Origin: Acidobacteriota bacterium
GTDB lineage: Bacteria > Acidobacteriota > Terriglobia > Terriglobales > Acidobacteriaceae
DNA: 8,034 bases
Direction: 5' to 3'
NCBI GenBank assembly: GCA_021802085.1
Contig: JAKAAZ010000167.1
Location: forward strand, 1 to 8,034
Position numbers and translations under genes: made by a program. This document shows, in pieces, positions 1 to 6,356 of the stretch; position 1 is the first letter of the stretch; each line of letters opens with the position of its first letter. Under the pieces are notes generated by a model that was not told the DNA's origin, did no database searches, and worked only from the letters and a program-made list of their open reading frames with translations.

Positions 1-1
1 T

Positions 2-91
2 GATACGCTCGACCGGATCGATTCTCTGCTGGGGAAGTCGATAGGAACCCGGATCACGTACAAACAGTTGGCAAGTTCCAGCAGGGAGTAA
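2..91 (+). CDS. C-terminal end of an unidentified protein (partial)
   Basis: An open frame enters from the left edge and runs 29 codons to a TAA at 89-91. The visible tail begins DTLDRIDSLLGKS and ends QLASSSRE. It is mixed polar and hydrophobic, with no membrane segment or recognisable motif. It reads like the end of a soluble protein, and no stop interrupts it, but 29 codons is too short to prove coding. The next plus-strand gene starts more than 200 nt downstream. I cannot assign a family. The upstream sequence would decide whether this frame is real. Confidence 0.4.
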   Translation, partial: DTLDRIDSLLGKSIGTRITYKQLASSSRE

Positions 92-95
92 AGTG

Positions 96-101
96 TATAA
101 T
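96..101 (+). promoter_or_regulatory. Candidate sigma-70 type -10 box (TATAAT)
   Basis: A perfect TATAAT lies 5 nt after the stop of the preceding partial frame and about 200 nt before the next plus-strand start. The best -35 match, TTGGCA at 68-73, is 22 nt away, which is too far. At the usual 16-18 nt spacing there is only weak similarity. The box overlaps one of the AAAGTGT words (90-96). If it is a real promoter, the 305-742 gene would have a leader of roughly 195 nt containing the dyad at 193-215. Confidence 0.3.
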
Positions 102-192
102 TCCCATATATTTTGTTGCGCAGCCACTTCCTATGAGCGTTGTGCCGGGCCTTCATCGCGAGCCTGACTCTGCCGGAGAAACAAGCGGCGCC

Positions 193-215
193 ACGCTATA
201 CTCAAAGTGTAGCGT
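193..215 (+). repeat. Short inverted repeat (8-bp arms, 7-nt loop)
   Basis: ACGCTATA at 193-200 is complementary to TGTAGCGT at 208-215 with one G-T type pair, around a 7-nt centre. No T-run follows, so it is not an intrinsic terminator. It sits in the leader of the 305-742 gene and could be an operator or an RNA hairpin. The rest of the 92-304 gap holds the -10 box and no gene that I can support. Confidence 0.3.
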
Positions 216-304
216 TCTCTGGCGCATCCCAACTACCTTGTTGCGGTTGCGCCGGGTTGCTCGTTCTGAGCCATTTCCCAAGCCGGAGTGCAGTCAGGAT
301 TCCT

Positions 305-742
305 ATGAGCAAGAAACAAAAACTACCAGCCAAAACCTTCGACAGCGCCCTGGCCTATTTCCGGTCTCATCAGTTTGATGTCGCGGAAACCCCCGGAGTC
401 GCAAATCAGATACAAATCCGCAAATATGGCTGCGGCACTGTGCTCGCCCGTAAAGCCGACGGCGGCATTGTCTACGTTGTTCGCCCCGGACGCCTGGTGG
501 GCGATGAAATTGCTATCCTGGTAGATCGCGGCTATCAAAAATTCCTGCGAACGAGCCAGCTTGAAGTGGCGGCGACCGCCGATCATCTGCACGCGCTCCA
601 CGCTTTTGATGAAGAACTCTGGGAGGCCGTCGGAACTCCCGACTACTACAACCTGGCCCTGGGAACGGTGAGCGACGTGTACCTGTACGACCGCCTCAAA
701 GGCCGCGAACCTGAGTCGAAAGCGATCGTCGGATCGCACTGA
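305..742 (+). CDS. Conserved-looking hypothetical protein, 145 aa
   Basis: This is a soluble protein of unknown function with no signal peptide, membrane span or catalytic motif that I recognise. The N-terminus is basic (MSKKQKLPAK). It is followed by an alternating hydrophobic pattern typical of a small alpha/beta domain (residues 15-90). A C-terminal segment around residues 112-133 (PDYYNLALGTVSDVYLYDR) looks conserved. I chose the ATG at 305 because AGGA at 296-299 precedes it by 5 nt. The same frame stays open back to 140, but that extension is Cys-rich, lacks a ribosome binding site and does not look like protein. The gene is convergent with rsmI, with 34 nt between the stops and no clear terminator. 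I recall similar proteins only as hypotheticals in Acidobacteriota, and that is memory rather than a search. Confidence 0.8.
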   Translation: MSKKQKLPAKTFDSALAYFRSHQFDVAETPGVANQIQIRKYGCGTVLARKADGGIVYVVRPGRLVGDEIAILVDRGYQKFLRTSQLEVAATADHLHALHAFDEELWEAVGTPDYYNLALGTVSDVYLYDRLKGREPESKAIVGSH

Positions 743-776
743 GCACAACCTGCCAAATCGGAATCCTCTGAGTGCC

Positions 777-1700
777 TTATTTGCGCCGGCCCTGCTCGCG
801 CTGCCATTCCCGATAGACTTCGCTCTTTGACACGCCCCGGTCGCGGGCGACGCGTTTCAGTGCGGCCTGCTCGTCCAGTCCCTGCGCCAGGTACACAGCC
901 ATCGCCTGTCGAAGGCTGCTTCCCTCGGCTGCATTTGTGGCCGCAGACTGCGCCGGGTTGGCACCGGCGAGCAGCAGCGTCATTTCGCCGCGCAGCAAAT
1001 CTCGGCTGGCGCAGGATGCTTCCAGTTCCTTGAGCGTTCCGCGCAGAAATTCTTCGTGCAGTTTGGTGATCTCGCGGGCCAGAACGGCTCGCCGCTCCGG
1101 ACCAAACACCTCGATCGCATCGCGCAGAGATTCCAGCACGCGGTGGGGAGCTTCGTAGAAAATCAGCGTCGCCCGCTCACTGCGAAGAGTTTCAAAAAAG
1201 CTTCGCCGCACGCCCGTGCGCGGAGGCGGGAATCCGACAAATAGAAACGATCCACTCTCCAAACCCGAAGCCGCCAGCGCAGAGATCACCGCCGACGCGC
1301 CCGGGATTGGGATCACCGGGATTCCCGCTGCAATTGCCTGCGCCACCAGATGCGCTCCCGGATCGGAGACGCCGGGCATGCCGGCATCGGACACCATAGC
1401 GATGCGCGCGCCGGCACGAAGCTCGGCGATCAATTCTTCCGCGCGTTGGCGTTCGTTGTGCGCATGGCAGCTCACCGTGGGCGCGGAAATGCCAAAGTGA
1501 GACAGCAGTTTCTGCGTCTGGCGCGTGTCTTCGCACGCAATCCGGTCTACGCTGCGCAATACGCGCAATGCGCGCAGCGTAATGTCCTCCAGATTTCCGA
1601 TGGGTGTCGCAACAATATACAGTCCCGGCGCAAGCGGTTTGTCCACCCCAGTCTCCGCTGCTGGAAATGGCTCGTTTGCGTCTTGCACGCTTCTAGCCAT
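777..1700 (-). CDS. rsmI: 16S rRNA (cytidine(1402)-2'-O)-methyltransferase RsmI
   Basis: RsmI uses S-adenosylmethionine to methylate the ribose of C1402 in the decoding centre of 16S rRNA. The 307-aa protein has the family signature in order: GLYIVATPIGNLEDIT (26-41), CEDTR (56-60), SCHAHNER (77-84), SDAGMPGVSDPG (104-115), IPGASA (132-137), FVGFPP (154-159), EAPHR (183-187) and REITKLHEE (209-217). A C-terminal helical tail with helix-turn-helix character (about 262-305) completes it, and the length is normal for the family. The start at 1700 lies 7 nt after the stop of the M50/CBS gene and has no good Shine-Dalgarno, so translation may be coupled. A GTG at residue 19, preceded by GGAG, is an alternative start just before the conserved core. 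The product acts in the cytoplasm on the 30S subunit. Confidence 0.97.
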   Translation of the reverse strand: MARSVQDANEPFPAAETGVDKPLAPGLYIVATPIGNLEDITLRALRVLRSVDRIACEDTRQTQKLLSHFGISAPTVSCHAHNERQRAEELIAELRAGARIAMVSDAGMPGVSDPGAHLVAQAIAAGIPVIPIPGASAVISALAASGLESGSFLFVGFPPPRTGVRRSFFETLRSERATLIFYEAPHRVLESLRDAIEVFGPERRAVLAREITKLHEEFLRGTLKELEASCASRDLLRGEMTLLLAGANPAQSAATNAAEGSSLRQAMAVYLAQGLDEQAALKRVARDRGVSKSEVYREWQREQGRRK

Positions 1701-1707
1701 CCGAGGC

Positions 1708-2817
1708 TCAGGAGGACTGCTGTTGCAGCCGCCGGCTTTCTGCCAGCAGACCCATGCTGTGCATCAGGTTTTGCAGGGTCACAATGCCGACGATCCGCTC
1801 TCCGTCCACCACCGGCACCAGCGAAAGACCACGTCCGGCGCTGATGCGGCGAAACGTAACGCCGAGAGAATCTTCCTGCTGCGCGACCTGAAAACCGCGC
1901 GACATAATCGACTGGATGTATCCATTCCCGTCCATTTGCAGCGTCTCCATGATTCGCTGCCGGGAAATGACCCCCACCAGCAGACCGCCGCGCACCACGG
2001 GAAAGTCATCCTGCAGGTTGTGAATCGACTTGAAGACGGCATCTTCCAGCGTGTCGGAGGCCGATAAGCAGGCAAAATCCGTGAGCATGATGTCGCGCAT
2101 CCGCACCGTATCCACCACGGATTGGAAGACCAATCCCTGGTCCTCCAGTTGTGCGCCCACAAAAATGAAAAATCCGGCCAGCAGCAGCCATGGGCTCTGC
2201 AAAAAGACACCCGCGACGAACAGCGCCAAAGCGATAATCTGTCCGATTCCCGAAGCGGCGCGGGTCCCCTGCAGCGCGCCACGGGAACGCGAAAAACCGC
2301 CGCGCATCAGTCTCCCCGCGTCCAGCGGATAGGCTGGCAGCAGGTTGACTACGGCAAGGAAAATGTTGAGCCAGAATGCGCTGCGCAGCAGATGGTCGGC
2401 GCTGACCCATGGTTTGACCAGCACGGAAACGCTGGGCGAAACGCCGCAGATAAAGCCCAGCAAAACCATCGCTGCCAAAAAATTCGTGATCGGGCCCGCC
2501 ATCGCCAGAGAGATCTGCGCGCTGCCTTCCGCGGCCCGCTCCGCGGATTCAGGTGTTGTGAAGGACGGCAAACCGCCGATTGGAAGCAGCATCAGGCTGC
2601 GTATCTCCAATCCGTGATAGGCGCACACAAGGCAGCGGGCAAGTTCCCGGGTCGCGACGATTGCCAGCAGCAGCAGCCACAACGAGATGCCGCGAATCGC
2701 AGCCACCCCGCTCATCCCCGTGTACAACAAAGAAAGTCCCAGCAGAAGCGCGAAAAAGAAATGGAGGCGAACATCCACTCCCATCCAACGCCCCATCGGA
2801 ATGGACCAGCTGCGCAT
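1708..2817 (-). CDS. Membrane M50 site-2-protease homologue with two CBS domains; zinc motif lost
   Basis: This is a 369-aa polytopic membrane protein of the M50B type. It has the N-terminal MRSWSIPMGRWMGVDVRLH, several hydrophobic spans (about 20-60, 102-130, 145-165 and 188-222), then paired CBS domains (about 240-292 and 303-357) that in relatives bind adenosyl ligands. The fold markers GGLPSF, SLAMAGPITN and NLLPAYPLDAGR are present, and Asp166 of the second metal motif is kept. The HExxH motif instead reads RELAR (57-61), so both zinc-binding histidines are arginine. Proteolysis is therefore unlikely, and a pseudo-protease with a CBS sensor is my inference. I place the start at 2817 because GAGAGGAG precedes it by 5 nt; the same frame opens earlier at 2871 but lacks such a site. 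It is the first gene of an operon with rsmI and is divergent from rsmD. Confidence 0.9.
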   Translation of the reverse strand: MRSWSIPMGRWMGVDVRLHFFFALLLGLSLLYTGMSGVAAIRGISLWLLLLAIVATRELARCLVCAYHGLEIRSLMLLPIGGLPSFTTPESAERAAEGSAQISLAMAGPITNFLAAMVLLGFICGVSPSVSVLVKPWVSADHLLRSAFWLNIFLAVVNLLPAYPLDAGRLMRGGFSRSRGALQGTRAASGIGQIIALALFVAGVFLQSPWLLLAGFFIFVGAQLEDQGLVFQSVVDTVRMRDIMLTDFACLSASDTLEDAVFKSIHNLQDDFPVVRGGLLVGVISRQRIMETLQMDGNGYIQSIMSRGFQVAQQEDSLGVTFRRISAGRGLSLVPVVDGERIVGIVTLQNLMHSMGLLAESRRLQQQSS

Positions 2818-2822
2818 TTCTG

Positions 2823-2830
2823 CTCCTCTC
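2823..2830 (-). promoter_or_regulatory. Strong Shine-Dalgarno for the M50/CBS gene
   Basis: GAGAGGAG on the minus strand ends 5 nt before the ATG at 2817. It decides between that start and the upstream in-frame ATG at 2871. It also agrees with where M50B proteins normally begin, just ahead of the first membrane span. Confidence 0.75.
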
Positions 2831-3022
2831 TCGGTATTGTAGATGCAGTTGCCATTGGCGCATGGGAGCAAAGGGAAGAATGTGCATACAGGGATCAGCC
2901 GATACTTGCCAGACAGGTTCGCGGTTCATGCGATCCTAAGCGGCGAATCCATCTCGACGGCTAGCCTGCCATGCAGTTGCTTCAACGCCAGTCAATCGGA
3001 AGGGACCAGGACAGCGAAATAA

Positions 3023-3586
3023 ATGCGTATTATCGCAGGAAAATTCCGCTCGCAGCCATTACTGTCTCCGAAGGGGCGCAACACCCGTCCTACCAGCGAC
3101 CGCCTGCGCGAGACCCTGTTCAATGTTCTGGCTCCCCGGATTCCGGACGCCATCTTCGCGGATCTGTACGCCGGTACCGGGGCTGTTGGTATCGAGGCGT
3201 TGAGCCGGGGAGCCCGCGAGGTGTACTTTGCGGAGAACGCCAAGGGACCGCTCGAGGCCTTGTACCGCAATCTCCAACGATTTGCGGTCGGCGAACAGGC
3301 ACAGGTTGAGTCCGTCGGGACCTTGTTCCTCCTTCGCCGCCTCGTTGAGTTGGGAGTTCACCTTGACGTAGTCTTCCTCGACCCTCCGTATAATGATCAC
3401 AGGGGATACGAAACGACGCTGCGATTTCTGGCCGAGCAGCCCATTCTGGCGGCTGGGGCTATCGTGGTGGCCGAGCACGCCCGGCGCTCACCCTTGCCGG
3501 AAGTATCCAGTCTATTGCAGTCCTACCGGCGGATCGAGCAGGGAGAGGCGGCCCTAACCTTCTTTCATTGCAATAAAAACGTCTGA
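3023..3586 (+). CDS. rsmD: 16S rRNA (guanine(966)-N(2))-methyltransferase RsmD
   Basis: RsmD methylates G966 of 16S rRNA during 30S assembly using S-adenosylmethionine. The 187-aa protein is full length. It opens with MRIIAGKFRSQPL and the substrate-side motif RPTSDRLRETLFNVL (22-36). The SAM-binding loop DLYAGTGAVGIEALSRGA follows (47-64), then the N-methyltransferase catalytic motif DPPY (120-123) and a normal beta-rich end (GEAALTFF). AGGA at 3008-3011 lies 11 nt before the ATG, which is a weak and distant ribosome binding site. The gene is divergent from the M50/CBS-rsmI pair with a 205-bp gap, in which I find no convincing promoter. coaD, its common downstream partner, is absent here. 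The stop codon lies inside a REP-like sequence that continues into the intergenic region. Confidence 0.96.
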   Translation: MRIIAGKFRSQPLLSPKGRNTRPTSDRLRETLFNVLAPRIPDAIFADLYAGTGAVGIEALSRGAREVYFAENAKGPLEALYRNLQRFAVGEQAQVESVGTLFLLRRLVELGVHLDVVFLDPPYNDHRGYETTLRFLAEQPILAAGAIVVAEHARRSPLPEVSSLLQSYRRIEQGEAALTFFHCNKNV

Positions 3587-3711
3587 ACGAAGTCGAGCCG
3601 CACATGGCGATCGCTTCATCCCTGTCGAGCCGAAAGTGTCATTCTGGAACCCATTCAGTACCTAGGTTACCTCACGATAACTAAAGTGTCATAACCGTTT
3701 TCCTTGTTATG
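3582..3711 (+). repeat. Intergenic cluster of short direct and inverted repeats
   Basis: The 199-bp gap between rsmD and the secreted-protein gene carries several short repeats. GTCGAGCCG occurs at 3592-3600 and 3624-3632. AAAGTGTCAT occurs at 3633-3642 and 3683-3692, exactly 50 bp apart. An inverted pair, CATAAC at 3690-3695 and GTTATG at 3706-3711, overlaps the second AAAGTGTCAT. CTGAACGAAGTCGAG at 3583-3597 resembles intergenic REP-like elements seen in many genomes. The region could be an eroded dispersed repeat, a regulatory region for the downstream gene, or both. No gene is supported in 3587-3785. Confidence 0.5.
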
Positions 3712-3785
3712 GTGTAAAGGACTGGCTACCTTAAGCTCACTCCCGACAGTTAGTTGGGGGAGGCCAGTTGAATAAGGATGGATGC

Positions 3786-4496
3786 ATGACTATACAAACT
3801 TTTCTGCGCAGGATGGTTCTTTCGACGGTCCCCATCGCGTGCGCTTTTTCCATGGCTGCGATGCCGGCAACTGCCCAGCAGGTCGCAGGATTTTCCGGAG
3901 CGCATCTCCAAACAGTCGTTTTCGACGGTTCCACGCAAGCCGGCTGGTATTCGTTCCCCGGCCAGAGCCCGAAGCTCCGCTTTAAGGGCGATCAGGTGCG
4001 GATCACCTCTCGAGAGCACAGCACGGTGTTGCTCAGCCGCGATGCGGATACGTCGGGATCCGCCGCGGAAGTGTGGCTGACCCATCCCCCTGTCAGTACG
4101 TCCTCTATTTCCGGCTTGGGAGTGCTCAGCGATGAGAGCCATGCCATGGTCATCGGCCTGGAGGGCGGCTCGGTTGTTCTGTGGCAGCTCGATCCAGACA
4201 TGACCAGGGTCGTTGCCCGCCAGCAAGTGAATGAGGATTCTCCGCTCGAATTTCGAGTGACGGGAGGCGATGCGACCGACATACGCTTCTTCTGGCGTCA
4301 TCGCGGAGACAGCGTCTGGCATCCGCTCGGGGACTCTGCCGTCAATCACGTGCTAACCACCTGGCGCGAACCGCTGCGTTTCGGACTTCTTTTGGATGGC
4401 CCTCAAGGCAGCCAAGTGACATTCAGCAACTATCGTGCATCCAGCGCGAGCATGGCCAATGCGCCCATGCAGGCCACGCTGGTGAGCGGACAGTAG
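3786..4496 (+). CDS. Secreted protein with lectin-like beta-sandwich character, 236 aa
   Basis: The N-terminus is a clear Sec signal peptide: a basic start (MTIQTFLRR), a hydrophobic core to about residue 27, and a likely cleavage site after ATA at residue 30. The mature part is beta-rich. The order of segments (GLGVLSDES, MVIGLEGGSVVLWQL, LEFRVTGGDATDIRFFWRH, WHPLGDS, LRFGLLLDGPQGSQVTFSNYRAS) recalls the concanavalin-like C-terminal domain of GH43 beta-xylosidases and DUF1349-type proteins. This is an analogy of pattern. I see no catalytic residues, so a carbohydrate-binding or structural role is a guess. I prefer the ATG at 3786, preceded by AAGGA at 3774-3778. A TTG at 3768 behind GGGGGAGG (3756-3763) is a real alternative that adds six residues. 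A strong terminator follows, so the unit appears monocistronic. Confidence 0.85.
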   Translation: MTIQTFLRRMVLSTVPIACAFSMAAMPATAQQVAGFSGAHLQTVVFDGSTQAGWYSFPGQSPKLRFKGDQVRITSREHSTVLLSRDADTSGSAAEVWLTHPPVSTSSISGLGVLSDESHAMVIGLEGGSVVLWQLDPDMTRVVARQQVNEDSPLEFRVTGGDATDIRFFWRHRGDSVWHPLGDSAVNHVLTTWREPLRFGLLLDGPQGSQVTFSNYRASSASMANAPMQATLVSGQ

Positions 4497-4510
4497 TCTC
4501 ATCTCACAGG

Positions 4511-4548
4511 AGCGGCTCGGGCGATTTCATGGCCTGAGCCGCTTTTTT
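4511..4548 (+). terminator. Rho-independent terminator of the secreted-protein gene
   Basis: AGCGGCTCGGGC (4511-4522) pairs with GCCTGAGCCGCT (4532-4543) over 12 positions with one G-T type pair, around a 9-nt loop. A run of six T follows (4543-4548), then CG and four more T. It starts 15 nt after the TAG at 4496. On the opposite strand no T-run follows the hairpin, so it serves mainly the plus strand. A small inverted repeat, TTGGG/CCCAA at 4553-4571, is the only other structure before the end of the minus-strand cluster at 4576. Confidence 0.92.
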
Positions 4549-4575
4549 CGTTTTGGGATCGATCGACCCAATCTT

Positions 4576-5193
4576 TCAATAGGTTGGCTGGTTCGGCCCG
4601 GCCCCGCCGCTGTGCTGTCCTGTGCCCAGATCCACTGTGAATGGCACCTCAGCATCCCTATCCAGATCCCACCCGAAACCTCGCAATTGCCCCCCCTCGA
4701 TTTCTGTCACACGCAAGCCTTCCCACGATAGCCGCGATGTTTCCCACGCTTGCCCGGTAGCGCCCAAAGCCCACAATGTATGAAAGCTCGCGAACAGCAG
4801 CAGTCCTTGCTCCCGCACCGGATGTACCCAAGTGACAGGCCGATACGGTATCTGCATCCATTCTTCTGGATGATCGGCGTCGACGACGTAGGCATATCCA
4901 CCCGCAATCGCGCACACTTGCCGCGAGTTTGGACAACTCCAAATTCCGTGTGGCAGGGATGGATCGGCAAATCCAAGGGCGAAGGTCGCCATCACCGGAG
5001 CAGATTCCAGCCGGGACCGCAGCAGGATTTGCAGTGCTCCACGTTCCACTTCCTCGACGGCCTTGGGATATACATAGTGCCGGGCAGGCGCAATCAGCGG
5101 CGGCCTTTCTAGAATTTCAACCTGCCAGTTGTGAGAAAAGGTGGTTTCGAGGGTGCAAACGCGCGCGGTCATAAGAATCGATCTTCCCGGCAT
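4576..5193 (-). CDS. Hypothetical protein translationally coupled to the PLP enzyme gene, 205 aa
   Basis: I do not recognise a family. The sequence is rich in aromatic residues and short beta-strand-like stretches (FALGFADPSLPHGIWSC, VCAIAGGYAYVVDAD, LLLFASFHTLWALG, LRGFGWDLD). There is no signal peptide, membrane span or catalytic motif. The strand pattern around residues 70-190 suggests a beta-propeller-like or beta-sandwich fold, as inference only. The C-terminus ends in a Gly/Pro-rich tail (GTGQHSGGAGPNQPTY). Its ATG at 5193 shares one base with the TAA of the upstream PLP-enzyme gene (TAATG), the classic layout for translational coupling, and it lacks a separate Shine-Dalgarno. An internal ATG at 5172 is an alternative. 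It is the last gene of the minus-strand cluster, and the downstream hairpins are weak in its direction. Confidence 0.8.
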   Translation of the reverse strand: MPGRSILMTARVCTLETTFSHNWQVEILERPPLIAPARHYVYPKAVEEVERGALQILLRSRLESAPVMATFALGFADPSLPHGIWSCPNSRQVCAIAGGYAYVVDADHPEEWMQIPYRPVTWVHPVREQGLLLFASFHTLWALGATGQAWETSRLSWEGLRVTEIEGGQLRGFGWDLDRDAEVPFTVDLGTGQHSGGAGPNQPTY

Positions 5194-6317
5194 TACGCGG
5201 TAGTGCTGGCGGTAAGCGCCTGATCCAGGTCGGCCAGCAAGTCTTCAATGTCTTCGCAGCCCGCGCTCAGCCGGATAAATCCTTCTGAAACATCGTCCTG
5301 GCACCACCGCGCTCGCCGCTCGGCGGAAGAGGTGATACCGCCGAAACTGGTCGCTTCCACCAGCAGCTTGGACGCGGCAAGAAATCGCTCAGCCCTGGAT
5401 CGATTGGCAAGCTGAAAACTCACCACCGGTCCGAAGAATCGCATCTGGCGGCATGCTAACGCATGGGCGGGATGCGAGGCCAGTCCCGGATAGTACACCG
5501 CGTTCACGACTCGGTGGCTCTCCAGGAACTCCGCGATGATTTGCGCATTCTGCGACTGCCGTTCCAGGCGCAGCGGCAGCGTCGAAAGGGAGCGCAGCGC
5601 GAGCCATGCCTCGAAAGGCCCAACGATGGAGCCGGACAGCGTGCGCCAGCGATCAATTTTGGCGTTCAGCTCTGTATCCTGCACTGCGACGTGGCCCAGC
5701 AGAAGATCGCTGTGCCCGGTGAGCGATTTCGTATCCGACGCGACAGAAATGTCCGCGCCGAATGCCAGCGGCTGTTGGCCGAGTGCTGTCGGCGTGGTGT
5801 TATCCACGGCAACCAATGCGCCAACCTTGTGTGCGGCATCGGCGAGCAGGCGAATATCACAGATATCCATTCCGGGATTGCTGGGTGTTTCGATCCACAG
5901 GAGTTTCGTGCCCCCCAGGACCTGTTCCTGTGCATTGTTCGCGGTGGGCGCCAGGCGCGTCTCAATCCCAAAGGCCGAAAAGAATTCTCGCGTCAGAATG
6001 CGGGTCGTGTAATAACTGTCGGCAGGTAAAACGACAATGTCGCCAGGCCGGAGCAGCGCGGCAAAGACGGCCGTAATCGCCGCCATGCCAGAGGGAAAAA
6101 TTCGGGCTACGCCACCCTCCAGCGTGCCCAGAGCATGTTCCAGTTCGTCCCAGGTTGGGTTGTGGAAGCGGTTATACGTGTATGCGGACTGGCTTGGATC
6201 GCTCGGCGTGGAAAATGCCGCGGCAAGCACTGGCCCGGAATGGATGGGCGCTCCGGGCGCCAATTTTGCCGGTGGTTCGGGCAATCCGGCGCGGACGAGT
6301 CGAGTGGTTTCCTTCAT
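5193..6317 (-). CDS. Cys/Met metabolism PLP-dependent enzyme (cystathionine gamma-synthase/lyase family)
   Basis: This fold-type I PLP enzyme of the trans-sulfuration family makes or cleaves cystathionine or related sulfur amino acids. The 374-aa protein is of normal length. Motifs in order: YTYNRFHNPTWDELE (46-60, phosphate-contact Tyr/Arg), FPSGMAA (74-80), WIETPSNP (141-148), VDNTTPTA (171-178, cofactor Asp172), SDTKSLTGHSD (194-204, Schiff-base Lys197) and RLSAGCEDIEDLLADLDQAL (349-368). At the cofactor-stacking loop it has DSYYTTR (100-106) where DxYGGT is usual. Motifs alone do not separate MetB, MetC, cystathionine gamma-lyase and methionine gamma-lyase, so I give no symbol. It lies 39 nt after the broken Dph6-like gene and overlaps the next start by 1 nt. 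No strong Shine-Dalgarno is visible. Confidence 0.93.
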   Translation of the reverse strand: MKETTRLVRAGLPEPPAKLAPGAPIHSGPVLAAAFSTPSDPSQSAYTYNRFHNPTWDELEHALGTLEGGVARIFPSGMAAITAVFAALLRPGDIVVLPADSYYTTRILTREFFSAFGIETRLAPTANNAQEQVLGGTKLLWIETPSNPGMDICDIRLLADAAHKVGALVAVDNTTPTALGQQPLAFGADISVASDTKSLTGHSDLLLGHVAVQDTELNAKIDRWRTLSGSIVGPFEAWLALRSLSTLPLRLERQSQNAQIIAEFLESHRVVNAVYYPGLASHPAHALACRQMRFFGPVVSFQLANRSRAERFLAASKLLVEATSFGGITSSAERRARWCQDDVSEGFIRLSAGCEDIEDLLADLDQALTASTTA

Positions 6318-6356
6318 CTTGCTTGACCTTGAGGGTAGCAGACCCCGTCAAGAACA

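Noticed and set aside
140..304. In-frame N-terminal extension of the 305-742 gene to an ATG at 140
   Set aside because: The extension lacks a ribosome binding site, is Cys-rich with no protein-like pattern, and spans the dyad. The ATG at 305 has AGGA at the right distance.
735..776. Possible terminator between the convergent 305-742 gene and rsmI
   Set aside because: Only a 5-bp GCACT/AGTGC pairing with a long loop and no T-run.
2836..2841. TACAAT on the minus strand as a -10 box for the M50/CBS-rsmI operon
   Set aside because: A start about 7 nt downstream would fall within the Shine-Dalgarno at 2823-2830, and there is no -35 at proper spacing.
2122..2964. 280-codon open frame on the plus strand opposite the M50/CBS gene
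   Set aside because: It is Gln/Arg-rich with no motif and lies wholly antisense to a clearly conserved gene. It is a shadow of the high-GC third positions.
3704..3732. TTGTTA with 17-nt spacing to TACCTT as a promoter for the secreted-protein gene
   Set aside because: The -35 matches 4 of 6 positions and the -10 only about half. This is too weak to list without transcription data.
3768..3785. TTG start six codons upstream for the secreted protein
   Set aside because: Its Shine-Dalgarno is strong but only 4 nt away. The ATG at 3786 has AAGGA at 7 nt and gives a more typical signal peptide. Kept as an alternative only.
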